From: CAYXZR01 sp964470025
Lineage (GTDB): Bacteria; Patescibacteriota; Patescibacteriia; Buchananbacterales; UBA6539
NCBI GenBank assembly: GCA_964470025.1
Contig: CAYXZR010000016.1
Span: 1-21,152 of the forward strand
Length of the DNA: 21,152 nt
Direction of reading: 5' to 3'
Shown: positions 15,940-21,152 of the stretch, in pieces
Layout: each line of letters begins with the position of its first letter
How positions within the stretch are numbered: the stretch's first letter is position 1
Notes under the pieces: model-generated
What the model saw: the letters and a program-made list of their open reading frames with translations, nothing else
The model's database searches: none
Told to the model about the DNA's origin: nothing
Program-made: the position numbers and the translations under genes

Positions 15940-16005
15940 TCAGATATTCGCGGTGTGAGTGTGGGCCATCAAGGACGGACCACGGATCGGGGCGATGTCG
16001 GACAT
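15940..16005 (-). CDS. 21-aa tiny peptide B (IRGPSLM family)
   Basis: It reads MSDIAP then IRGPSLMAHTHTANI and ends in TGA. A GAGGTGA SD lies upstream (about 16014-16020), and ATGAG/CTCAT can form a short stem around it. It is a paralogue of peptide A (16310-16363): the two share IRGPSLMxHTxTA, and across the aligned core three of five nucleotide changes are synonymous third-base changes, which argues that the peptide is selected. No function is known to me. Confidence 0.5.
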   Translation of the reverse strand: MSDIAPIRGPSLMAHTHTANI

Positions 16006-16066
16006 GAGAGAGTCACCTCATTGGGATGTGTCAGGATTTAAGGCTCCTGGAATACCTTTTTGTAGC

Positions 16067-16175
16067 GCGAATTTTGAATTTCGCTTGGCCTGTAGAGGGA
16101 GGTCGGAGTGCGTCAGGGGTTGACGCGGCGGGTCGCCTCAAAGGCCAAGCGAAAGGACTCAAATTTGAAATCGCA
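16067..16175 (-). repeat. 13-bp inverted repeat with nested hairpin, between the tiny ORFs
   Basis: TTTCGCTTGGCCT (16079-16091) and AGGCCAAGCGAAA (16142-16154) are perfect complements; beyond them GCGAATTTTGAA (16067-16078) partly pairs with TCAAATTTGAAATCGC (16160-16175). Inside, GCGTCA-ggggt-TGACGC (16110-16126) forms a 6-bp hairpin. There is no T-run at either end. Confidence 0.8.
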
Positions 16176-16226
16176 CTAGCCGAAGCCTGCGGCGAGATGA
16201 GCTACGTGTCGATGCTCGTTCTGCAT
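16176..16226 (-). CDS. 16-aa tiny ORF (tentative)
   Basis: MQNEHRHVAHLAAGFG then TAG, with AAGGAA 7 nt before ATG. It is the middle of the tiny ORFs and ends right at the start of the 16067-16175 inverted repeat. There is no paralogue to support it, so it is less certain than peptides A and B. Confidence 0.35.
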   Translation of the reverse strand: MQNEHRHVAHLAAGFG

Positions 16227-16274
16227 CCTCAGGTTCCTTTCTGTATGGGGATTGGTAAATACTTGCTTGTCGAT

Positions 16275-16284
16275 ATCACCTCCT
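16275..16284 (-). promoter_or_regulatory. perfect anti-SD complement without a start codon
   Basis: AGGAGGTGAT on the minus strand matches the 16S rRNA anti-SD over ten bases, yet no ATG, GTG or TTG lies at a usable distance downstream. It follows the peptide A stop codon by 25 nt. Confidence 0.5.
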
Positions 16285-16309
16285 GGTGTAATTGCCGGCA
16301 GTTGCCGAA

Positions 16310-16363
16310 TTAAGCGGTGTAAGTGTGGACCATCAACGACGGACCACGAATCAAGCGATACAT
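16310..16363 (-). CDS. 17-aa tiny peptide A (IRGPSLM family)
   Basis: MYRLIRGPSLMVHTYTA then TAA. An SD (GGAGG) lies 7 nt before ATG, in the loop of a CTTTC/GAAAG stem. It is the first ORF after the promoter, hairpin and leader box. See peptide B for the shared core and synonymous changes. Confidence 0.5.
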   Translation of the reverse strand: MYRLIRGPSLMVHTYTA

Positions 16364-16417
16364 ACGCTTTCCTCCATGAAAGGTTGGTTCTCAAATAATT
16401 CGAAAGCTGACTTATTT

Positions 16418-16504
16418 TCCTTTCTTCTGTTGTAATGTTCGTTTTGAAAACATGCTTTTTATTGCATGATGTATCACTATACACTATCTACAAAAATTTG
16501 TCAA
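16418..16504 (-). promoter_or_regulatory. promoter, 5' hairpin and leader box of the large-RNA unit
   Basis: On the minus strand: TTGACA (16499-16504), a 17-nt spacer and TATAGT (16476-16481). Seven nt later comes the hairpin CATGC-aataaaaa-GCATG (16451-16468; 5-bp stem, 8-nt loop), then a 23-nt box (16418-16440) matching that at 15054-15076 in 21 of 23 bases. All five base pairs of the hairpin differ from the other copy while the pairing, loop size and distance to the -10 are kept. Confidence 0.88.
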
Positions 16505-16630
16505 GGGTAATACTATAATATATCTAATTTAAGCTATTTTTTTATAAGATACCAAGCTATTGTAACAAAAGACACCTGATAAACGTCTGAGTTAGTAGGG
16601 TTATAAAATAAAAAATAAAACACCTCGACT

Positions 16631-17473
16631 ATGCAAAAAAATCAAGTAGCAATCATTGGTTATGGCTATGTTGGCAAGGCAATGCAGCTCATATTTCCCG
16701 ATGCATATATCTACGACCCCACATACACCGAATCAAAGAGTAAGGAACAAATTAATACTGACTGCCAGCTAGCTATAGTTTGCGTCCCCACTCCTCCACT
16801 GGGCACTAATGGGGTTCAAGCAGTAGACCAAGACGAGAAAAATTTCCTTGGAGTTGATACAAGTATTGTCGAAGAAACAATCAGTTGGCTAGCAACAAAA
16901 CATATTGTAATAAAAAGCACCGTCCCGCCAACAACAACTGACACACTAAATAAAAAATACAACAAACAAATCTGCTTCAGTCCTGAGTACATTGGCGAGG
17001 GCGGATATGTCGTCCCCTCTCACTATCCAGACCCAAAAGATCCGCGTAAGCATGAATTTATGATTATCGGCGGCGCACAATCCGAGTGCGAAGAAATCTT
17101 AGCCTTGTTTATGCCCAAGCTTGGTCCAGCTAAGATGTACTATATCCTCAGTGCCGTTGAAGCCGAGTGTGTAAAATACATGGAAAACACCTACGGCGCA
17201 ATGAAAGTAGTCTTTGCCAACGAGTGGTACGATATGTGTCAGCAGTTTGGCGCAAGTTATGAAAAAGTTCGTGAAGGATTTCTACTTGATGGTCGCTGTG
17301 AACCATCACATACAGCCGTGTTCAAACACAGCCGTGGCTTTGGCGGCAAATGTTACCCCAAAGATTTACTTGGAATTATCAACGCCAGTGAAACAGCTGG
17401 GTATAATCCAGAATTTCTCAAACAAGTCTGGCAAGTCAATAAAAAAATGACCGCCAAAAACAAATCTACTTAG
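16631..17473 (+). CDS. UDP-glucose/GDP-mannose dehydrogenase family protein, short form
   Basis: 280 aa. The N-terminal Rossmann motif is GYGYVG (about 10-15), followed by VCVPTPP, IKSTVPPTTTD and FSPEYIGEG, all typical of nucleotide-sugar 6-dehydrogenases. The catalytic Lys/Asn region KYMENTYGAMKVVFANE and the catalytic Cys in FGGKCYPKDLLG (about residue 250) are present. Full-length members have about 400-450 aa; the C-terminal UDP-binding Rossmann domain is missing, so the substrate is uncertain, although the catalytic core looks intact. A TATAAA (16602-16607) precedes it without a good -35. No SD. Its end overlaps the convergent uvrC end by 8 nt. Confidence 0.85.
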   Translation: MQKNQVAIIGYGYVGKAMQLIFPDAYIYDPTYTESKSKEQINTDCQLAIVCVPTPPLGTNGVQAVDQDEKNFLGVDTSIVEETISWLATKHIVIKSTVPPTTTDTLNKKYNKQICFSPEYIGEGGYVVPSHYPDPKDPRKHEFMIIGGAQSECEEILALFMPKLGPAKMYYILSAVEAECVKYMENTYGAMKVVFANEWYDMCQQFGASYEKVREGFLLDGRCEPSHTAVFKHSRGFGGKCYPKDLLGIINASETAGYNPEFLKQVWQVNKKMTAKNKST

Positions 17474-19040
17474 AAATATTTTTTGTTCGCAAAAAACGAT
17501 TATAGGTAATTGCAAAACGATGCGCTTCATCACGAATACGCTGAACTAATTTCAACGCATCAGAGCGTTTGGATAGTCGAATTGAGTACGTACGCTTAGG
17601 TAAAAATAACTCTTCTTCTTTTTTTGCCAGCGCCACCAATGGAGTCTGTACTCCCAACTCCTTAAGCGCTTGTCTGGCCGCAGTAAGCTGGGGCTTTCCC
17701 CCATCCACCATAATCAAATCAGGAAGTGCTGAGCGCTCCTTGGTAATACGATAGTAACGTCGAAACACAACCTCGCGCATTGCATCAAAATCAGACTGAC
17801 CTCGCTGCCACTTTATCTTAAATCGTCGATAGTTATTCTTATCTGGCTTACCATTGGCAAAGTGCACCATCGAGCCCACGATAAACTCGTTGCCAAGATT
17901 TGAAATATCAAAACACTCAATATGCGCAGGCAGTGTAGGTAACGATAGCTTCTCCTGCAGCTCAAACAAACCACTATCTCCTGCCGTCACGCTAACCACG
18001 ATGTTTTTCTTTACAAGCTCAAGAAGCTGCTTTTTTGTACCACGCTGTGGAACCACAAGTGTCACCTTACGTTCAGATAGCCGAGACAAGTACTGCTCGA
18101 GCGCATCACTATCTTCGAGTTCAAAAGGAACAATCACTTCCTGAGGTATAACTGCGTCAAAGTAATACTGCTGTACAAAATCTGAAAGATCAAAAGTCTC
18201 AAGAGAAAAATGAAACTCCTTGCGCCCAGTAATAACACCTTTTGTAATCTGAAACACCTGCACCGCTACATCTTCACCTTCAATAAAATTAATCACATCT
18301 TGATCATACGCCTTAGTCAGTTGAACCTTTTGCTGTTCCTGGCTTCGATCCAACGCATCTATTTGATCACGACGCAGCTTAGCAAGTTCAAACTTTTTTT
18401 CTTTTGAATACTGCTGCATTTCATTAGCAAGTTGTACACGAAGCTCTTTGACCTCACCTTTAAGCAAAAAACGAGCTCGCTCTATATCTTGGGCGTACTC
18501 TTCTTCAGTGACCTCACGATTCCATGGCACAGTCGAACAGCGAATCTGATACACATCACTAGACTTACCCATTCGTATTGGCTTTTTCTTAGACGAACGA
18601 AGTCGAAATAAATAATTTGCCAGACGTATAAGTTGCTGTCGTGCTGCACCTGAGGTATATGGTCCATATACCTCCTCCCCTTTTTTCACTTCACGAACAG
18701 TCTCCAGTCGCGGAAACGCTTCATTAGTAATCTTAATATACGCATATCTGATAGTACTCTTAAGCTCCATATTAAACTTCGGCTGATGCCGTCGAATAAG
18801 TCGAGCCTCCAAAAGCAACGCCTCAACCTCCGTGTCAGTAACAATAACCTCAAAGTCACTAATCTGCGGCACAAGCGCCCTGGTTTTTAAGTCACTATGC
18901 TCTTTTTGAAAATAAGAACTCACTCTCTTTTTTAAATTCTTAGCTTTACCAATATACAAAATATTCCCGCCTGCATCTTTATAAATATAGCAGCCTGGCT
19001 GTGTGGTTACTGTTTTTAATTTTGTAGATAAGTTTGACAT
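17466..19040 (-). CDS. uvrC: excinuclease ABC subunit C, lacking the C-terminal HhH domain
   Basis: 524 aa. An N-terminal GIY-YIG nuclease (CYIYKDAGGNILYIGKAKNL, about 18-37) makes the 3' cut. A UVR motif (about 205-235, EMQQYSKEKKFELAKLRRDQ) binds UvrB. The UvrC RNase H-like nuclease (IECFDISNLG, then LIMVDGGKPQLTAA with the catalytic Asp residues) makes the 5' cut. The protein ends at RIRDEAHRFAITYNRFLR with a short tail, so the usual C-terminal helix-hairpin-helix pair (about 70 residues) is absent. The promoter is at 19055-19083, giving a 5' UTR of only a few bases and no SD. Confidence 0.96.
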   Translation of the reverse strand: MSNLSTKLKTVTTQPGCYIYKDAGGNILYIGKAKNLKKRVSSYFQKEHSDLKTRALVPQISDFEVIVTDTEVEALLLEARLIRRHQPKFNMELKSTIRYAYIKITNEAFPRLETVREVKKGEEVYGPYTSGAARQQLIRLANYLFRLRSSKKKPIRMGKSSDVYQIRCSTVPWNREVTEEEYAQDIERARFLLKGEVKELRVQLANEMQQYSKEKKFELAKLRRDQIDALDRSQEQQKVQLTKAYDQDVINFIEGEDVAVQVFQITKGVITGRKEFHFSLETFDLSDFVQQYYFDAVIPQEVIVPFELEDSDALEQYLSRLSERKVTLVVPQRGTKKQLLELVKKNIVVSVTAGDSGLFELQEKLSLPTLPAHIECFDISNLGNEFIVGSMVHFANGKPDKNNYRRFKIKWQRGQSDFDAMREVVFRRYYRITKERSALPDLIMVDGGKPQLTAARQALKELGVQTPLVALAKKEEELFLPKRTYSIRLSKRSDALKLVQRIRDEAHRFAITYNRFLRTKNISK

Positions 19041-19083
19041 TTTTGTAAAAATATGTTATACAATAAACAACCTAATTTTGCAA
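19034..19083. promoter_or_regulatory. overlapping divergent promoters of uvrC (-) and the 86-aa gene (+)
   Basis: Plus: TTGACA (19034-19039), 17 nt, TATACA (19057-19062). Minus: TTGCAA (19078-19083), 17 nt, TATAAC (19055-19060). The two -10 elements share four bases and the plus -35 covers the uvrC start codon, so the polymerases must exclude each other. Confidence 0.75.
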
Positions 19084-19094
19084 GGAGCTCTTTA

Positions 19095-19355
19095 ATGAAT
19101 GGACGAAGAAACCCCGATGGAGTTCCTCCATCAAGAGGTTTGACATACGCTGGGCAACGGTCAGCAAATGAAATCGGCTGCAACATTCCAAGCGGACAAC
19201 CGTCAATTTGGGATTCTATCAGAGACCCCAACAGACCACTCACTCAGCCTCGCCAGCGAATCCTCGACCCAATCAGGGAAATTATTGAACTGCAGCTTGC
19301 TTGTGCCACCGGCCTCAATCTTCAAGAAGAAAGCCTTCTCGGCACAGCATACTGA
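19095..19355 (+). CDS. 86-aa orphan protein
   Basis: It starts at ATG 19095 (MNGRRNPDGVPPSRGL), chosen because AAGGAG lies 9 nt upstream and an in-frame ATG at 19053 lies before the promoter's -10. The first 60 residues are polar, Pro/Gly/Asn/Arg-rich and probably disordered; residues about 60-80 (ILDPIREIIELQLACATGLN) look like an amphipathic helix. It contains two Cys residues, is not recognised, and has its own promoter (19034-19062) and terminator (19384-19413). Confidence 0.65.
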   Translation: MNGRRNPDGVPPSRGLTYAGQRSANEIGCNIPSGQPSIWDSIRDPNRPLTQPRQRILDPIREIIELQLACATGLNLQEESLLGTAY

Positions 19356-19383
19356 CACCTCACATTTTCCAACCGCTCTTACC

Positions 19384-19413
19384 AACTCCCGCTATTTAGT
19401 GGGAGTTTTTCTT
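19384..19413 (+). terminator. terminator of the 86-aa gene
   Basis: AACTCCC-gctatttagt-GGGAGTT followed by TTTTCTTT. Confidence 0.9.
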
Positions 19414-19423
19414 TACTGCAACC

Positions 19424-19472
19424 TTGACACACTAAGTATAGCATGATAGAAAAAAACGGTTGTACCTACAAC
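19424..19472 (+). promoter_or_regulatory. promoter and 5' hairpin of the 53-aa gene
   Basis: TTGACA (19424-19429), 17 nt, TAGAAA (19447-19452, 4 of 6 to consensus), then six nt later the hairpin GTTGT-acct-ACAAC (19459-19472), i.e. at the predicted mRNA 5' end as in the other small-gene units. Confidence 0.5.
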
Positions 19473-19503
19473 ACCAGCTCTTTCACTTCGGAGGATTCAT
19501 CCT

Positions 19504-19665
19504 ATGTTTACAGGATTCGGAGGCGTCCCAACCGGTCGCGAAATTGACTCAAATCGACACATTCCAGCAAGTTATCGTAGTACGGAATGCCCTTGTGGCT
19601 GCGACAAATCACCCACCCGCCAATCTCATCCCGATACACAAAAAAATGAAACTCCCAAAAAATAA
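19504..19665 (+). CDS. 53-aa Cys-rich orphan protein (ECPCGC motif)
   Basis: It begins MFTGFGGVPTGREIDSNRH and holds three Cys in TECPCGCDKSP (residues 27-37), with a polar, Lys-rich end. The start is set by GGAGGA upstream, in an AGGA-ttca-TCCT hairpin that touches the ATG. Its terminator shares its stem with that of the next gene, and both proteins carry CPC followed within ten residues by SPT, so they may be diverged duplicates. The Cys cluster could bind a metal or form disulfides or thioether rings; the sequence does not decide. It has no signal peptide. Confidence 0.6.
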   Translation: MFTGFGGVPTGREIDSNRHIPASYRSTECPCGCDKSPTRQSHPDTQKNETPKK

Positions 19666-19677
19666 AAGCTCTTTTTC

Positions 19678-19701
19678 AGCTTCCATAAATGGAAGCTTTT
19701 T
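19678..19701 (+). terminator. terminator of the 53-aa gene
   Basis: AGCTTCCAT-aa-ATGGAAGCT followed by TTTT; the same 9-bp stem recurs at 20011-20033. Confidence 0.92.
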
Positions 19702-19703
19702 AG

Positions 19704-19754
19704 TTGACTAAAATAGAACCAGCGTGGTAAAACAACTCTATTGCGTCAGCAATA
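19704..19754 (+). promoter_or_regulatory. promoter and 5' hairpin of the 69-aa gene
   Basis: TTGACT (19704-19709), 18 nt, extended -10 TGG-TAAAAC (-10 at 19728-19733), then after five nt the perfect hairpin TATTGC-gtca-GCAATA (19739-19754). Confidence 0.5.
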
Positions 19755-19788
19755 ATTGATCTTTAGACCGAAGAATGAGGCCCTCATT

Positions 19789-19998
19789 ATGAGCACATCT
19801 GACCCGCAACACCCCAACCCCTGCAATGGCGAATGCACAGACTGCCCTTGCAAAAACCGTGGCACCTCGCCCACATTCCGTGGCACTAACCGCGAACCAT
19901 CTGACCCTGATGAAATTTACCCCACGGATTTTCTTGATGGTCCGCACTCACTGCACATGCGTGGCGAAGAACCCGCAAACGAGCCCACCCAAGCCTAA
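19789..19998 (+). CDS. 69-aa Cys-rich orphan protein (CTDCPC motif)
   Basis: From ATG 19789 (MSTSDPQHPNPCNGECTDCP, then CKNRG). Four Cys lie in the first 21 residues as CxxxCxxCxC; the rest is polar, Asp/Glu/Pro-rich and acidic, without membrane segments. The start is set by GAGG 8 nt upstream, inside an AATGAG-gcc-CTCATT hairpin abutting the ATG; the in-frame ATG at 19756 has no SD. The CxxCxC cluster recalls small metal-binding proteins, but no family is recognised. It is convergent with uvrA, with its own terminator between. Confidence 0.65.
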   Translation: MSTSDPQHPNPCNGECTDCPCKNRGTSPTFRGTNREPSDPDEIYPTDFLDGPHSLHMRGEEPANEPTQA

Positions 19999-20010
19999 TC
20001 ACATTCTTCC

Positions 20011-20038
20011 AGCTTCCATATCAAATGGAAGCTTTTTT
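20011..20038 (+). terminator. terminator of the 69-aa gene
   Basis: AGCTTCCAT-atcaa-ATGGAAGCT followed by five more T residues; same stem as at 19678-19697. Confidence 0.93.
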
Positions 20039-20040
20039 AT

Positions 20041-21152
20041 TTACACCAATTCTTTAAGATACTTTCCGGTGTAACTCCATCGAGAGCACTTTGCAATTTT
20101 TTCTGGCGTGCCTTCTGCAATCACTCGGCCACCCTTATCTCCACCCTCAGGGCCCAGATCAACAATCCAATCAGAAGATTTAATTACATCTAAGTTATGC
20201 TCGATAAGCAATACCGAGTTACCTTTATTAACAAGACGATTCAAAACATCAAGTAATTTCTTCACATCATCAAAGTGCAGGCCAGTCGTCGGTTCATCCA
20301 AGATATACAGCGCATCACCACCTTTTTTAGATAACTCAGAAGTAAGTTTAATTCGTTGCGCTTCACCACCAGAAAGTGTAGTTGAAGCTTGTCCAAGCGC
20401 GATGTATCCTAAGCCAACATCATAGAGCGTCTGCAGTTTTCGCTTAATCGCTGGAATACTCTTAAAAAATCCGAGCGCTTCATCAACTGTCATAGCAAGC
20501 ACTTCTGCAATATTTTTGTGCTTATACTGTACTGCCAGCGTCTCAGCGTTATATCGTGCACCTTTACATCGCTCACATTCAACATACATGTCTGGCAAAA
20601 AATGCATTTCAATCTTTTTCACTCCATCACCTTCACACTCTTCACATCGTCCACCTGGCACATTAAAGCTAAACCGCCCTGGCTTATATCCTCGCTCTTT
20701 TGCTTCTTTAGTATTAGCAAATAGCTCACGAATCGGCGTAAACACCCCAACATACGTTGCCGGATTTGATCGAGGAGTTCTGCCAATCGGTGACTGATCA
20801 ACCATAATCACCTTATCTATCTTTCCATACCCTTTCACCTTCTTATGTGCGCCTGGCTTATTAGAATTACCGTGAAAAATTCTAGCCAATTCTTTATACA
20901 AAATATCATGCACAAGTGTTGACTTACCTGAACCAGAAACTCCCGTAATACAACTTAATACCTTAAGAGGAATCTTCACATCAACTGATTTTAAGTTATG
21001 CTCAGAAGCACCGATAACCTCAAGGTGATCAAACGCCTTTCGTCGCTTAACTGGAGCGTCAATTGATTCATTACCTGACAAGTACTTACCGGTCAACGAT
21101 TTTTTATTTTTCTTAATTTGCGCTGGCGTGCCTTCAGCAACTACATGTCCAC
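20041..21152 (-). CDS. uvrA: excinuclease ABC subunit A, C-terminal part (runs off window)
   Basis: The minus-strand frame stays open to the window edge; upstream codons read GHVVAEGTPAQIKKN, the end of the first ATPase module. The second module is complete: Walker A GVSGSGKSTLVHDIL, a zinc finger CEECEGDGVKKIEMHFLPDM with CERC about 16 residues later, ABC signature LSGGEAQRIKL, Walker B ALYILDEPTTGLH and switch His in LIEHNLDVI. It ends ...GKYLKELV. UvrA finds bulky DNA damage and loads UvrB; uvrC lies nearby on the same strand, separated by the small-gene cassette. Any start within this window would be wrong, because the N-terminal half is outside. Confidence 0.97.
   Translation of the reverse strand, partial: GHVVAEGTPAQIKKNKKSLTGKYLSGNESIDAPVKRRKAFDHLEVIGASEHNLKSVDVKIPLKVLSCITGVSGSGKSTLVHDILYKELARIFHGNSNKPGAHKKVKGYGKIDKVIMVDQSPIGRTPRSNPATYVGVFTPIRELFANTKEAKERGYKPGRFSFNVPGGRCEECEGDGVKKIEMHFLPDMYVECERCKGARYNAETLAVQYKHKNIAEVLAMTVDEALGFFKSIPAIKRKLQTLYDVGLGYIALGQASTTLSGGEAQRIKLTSELSKKGGDALYILDEPTTGLHFDDVKKLLDVLNRLVNKGNSVLLIEHNLDVIKSSDWIVDLGPEGGDKGGRVIAEGTPEKIAKCSRWSYTGKYLKELV

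Larger units (their letters stand above)
15160..16469 (-). ncRNA. candidate large structured RNA, about 1.3 kb, with tiny ORFs in its 5' half
   Basis: One minus-strand unit is bounded by a near-consensus promoter (16476-16504) and a strong terminator (15160-15199). It has no normal gene. Its 3' half is packed with stems: 15845-15868 (10 bp), 15781-15829 (three-part stem), 15701-15777 (11 bp outer, 10 bp inner), 15628-15696 (15 bp plus one bulge), 15569-15581, 15549-15561 and 15403-15433 (CAGC/GCTG around GGCGA/TCGCC). Its 5' half has SD-preceded tiny ORFs and a 13-bp inverted repeat. I looked for RNase P, tmRNA and SRP RNA cores and found none. It could be one long RNA like the known giant ornate classes, or a polycistronic tiny-peptide mRNA with a structured 3' UTR. 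Confidence 0.5.

Noticed and set aside
15622..16313. 73-aa and 95-aa plus-strand ORFs
   Set aside because: No SD or promoter, and they cross the inverted repeats of the minus-strand RNA; GC-rich DNA gives such open frames by chance.
15952..16360. CRISPR or tandem repeat array, suggested by the two similar blocks near 15952 and 16314
   Set aside because: Only two copies about 360 bp apart; they are explained by the paralogous tiny peptides.
15160..16469. tmRNA, RNase P RNA or SRP RNA
   Set aside because: I searched by eye for the tRNA-like ends and tag frame, the RNase P GAGGAAAGTCC-type core and the SRP GGAAG/AGCAG loop on both strands and found none.
14499..16630. Integrated phage or transposon
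   Set aside because: No integrase, transposase, terminal repeats or target duplication is visible, despite the differing base composition.

Overview
The window reads as the chromosome of a small-genome, AT-rich bacterium. I would guess a Candidate Phyla Radiation (Patescibacteria) lineage, but this is inference from gene style: MetRS, UvrC and a nucleotide-sugar dehydrogenase all lack C-terminal domains, genes are tightly packed, and housekeeping genes rarely have Shine-Dalgarno (SD) sites. UGA is a stop codon here (cvpA, V-ATPase-independent small genes and tiny ORFs end in TGA), so the UGA-glycine code is excluded.

Layout. Positions 1-80 (-) hold the N-terminus of a UvrD/PcrA-type helicase. 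At 164-544 (-) is a basic 126-aa orphan. Positions 688-9510 (+) carry a complete nine-gene V/A-type ATPase operon in the order G/H-I-K-E-C-F-A-B-D, with its own promoter and terminator; the K proteolipid carries the residue set known for Na+ binding in Enterococcus hirae NtpK. The 9513-10271 gap holds a candidate small RNA (+), a tRNA-Ser(UGA) gene (-) with an unusual leader/trailer pairing, and a nested two-way terminator. Positions 14453-10272 (-) form an operon: rsmI, metG, cvpA-like, tatD, a SHOCT-domain membrane protein and a small membrane protein.

The 2.1 kb from 14499 to 16630 is the unusual part. It has no normal gene but is organised as two minus-strand transcription units, each with a near-consensus promoter, a 5-bp/8-nt-loop hairpin at the predicted 5' end and a shared 23-nt box. 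The upstream unit (about 16469 to 15160) carries tiny ORFs with SD sites, two of them paralogous (core IRGPSLMxHTxTA), then at least seven strong stem-loops ending in an intrinsic terminator: a candidate large structured RNA of about 1.3 kb. The downstream unit encodes a 68-aa His-rich protein with GC-rich codons.

The right part has a short nucleotide-sugar dehydrogenase (+), uvrC (-), a run of three small SD-led monocistronic genes (+; two are Cys-rich with CPC motifs and near-identical terminators), and the C-terminal half of uvrA (-), which runs off the window.

Two gene-expression styles seem to coexist. Housekeeping genes have leaderless or SD-less starts (the helicase, rsmI, uvrC, the V-ATPase genes). 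Small orphan genes have strong promoters, 5' hairpins, SD sites set in short inverted repeats, and private terminators.
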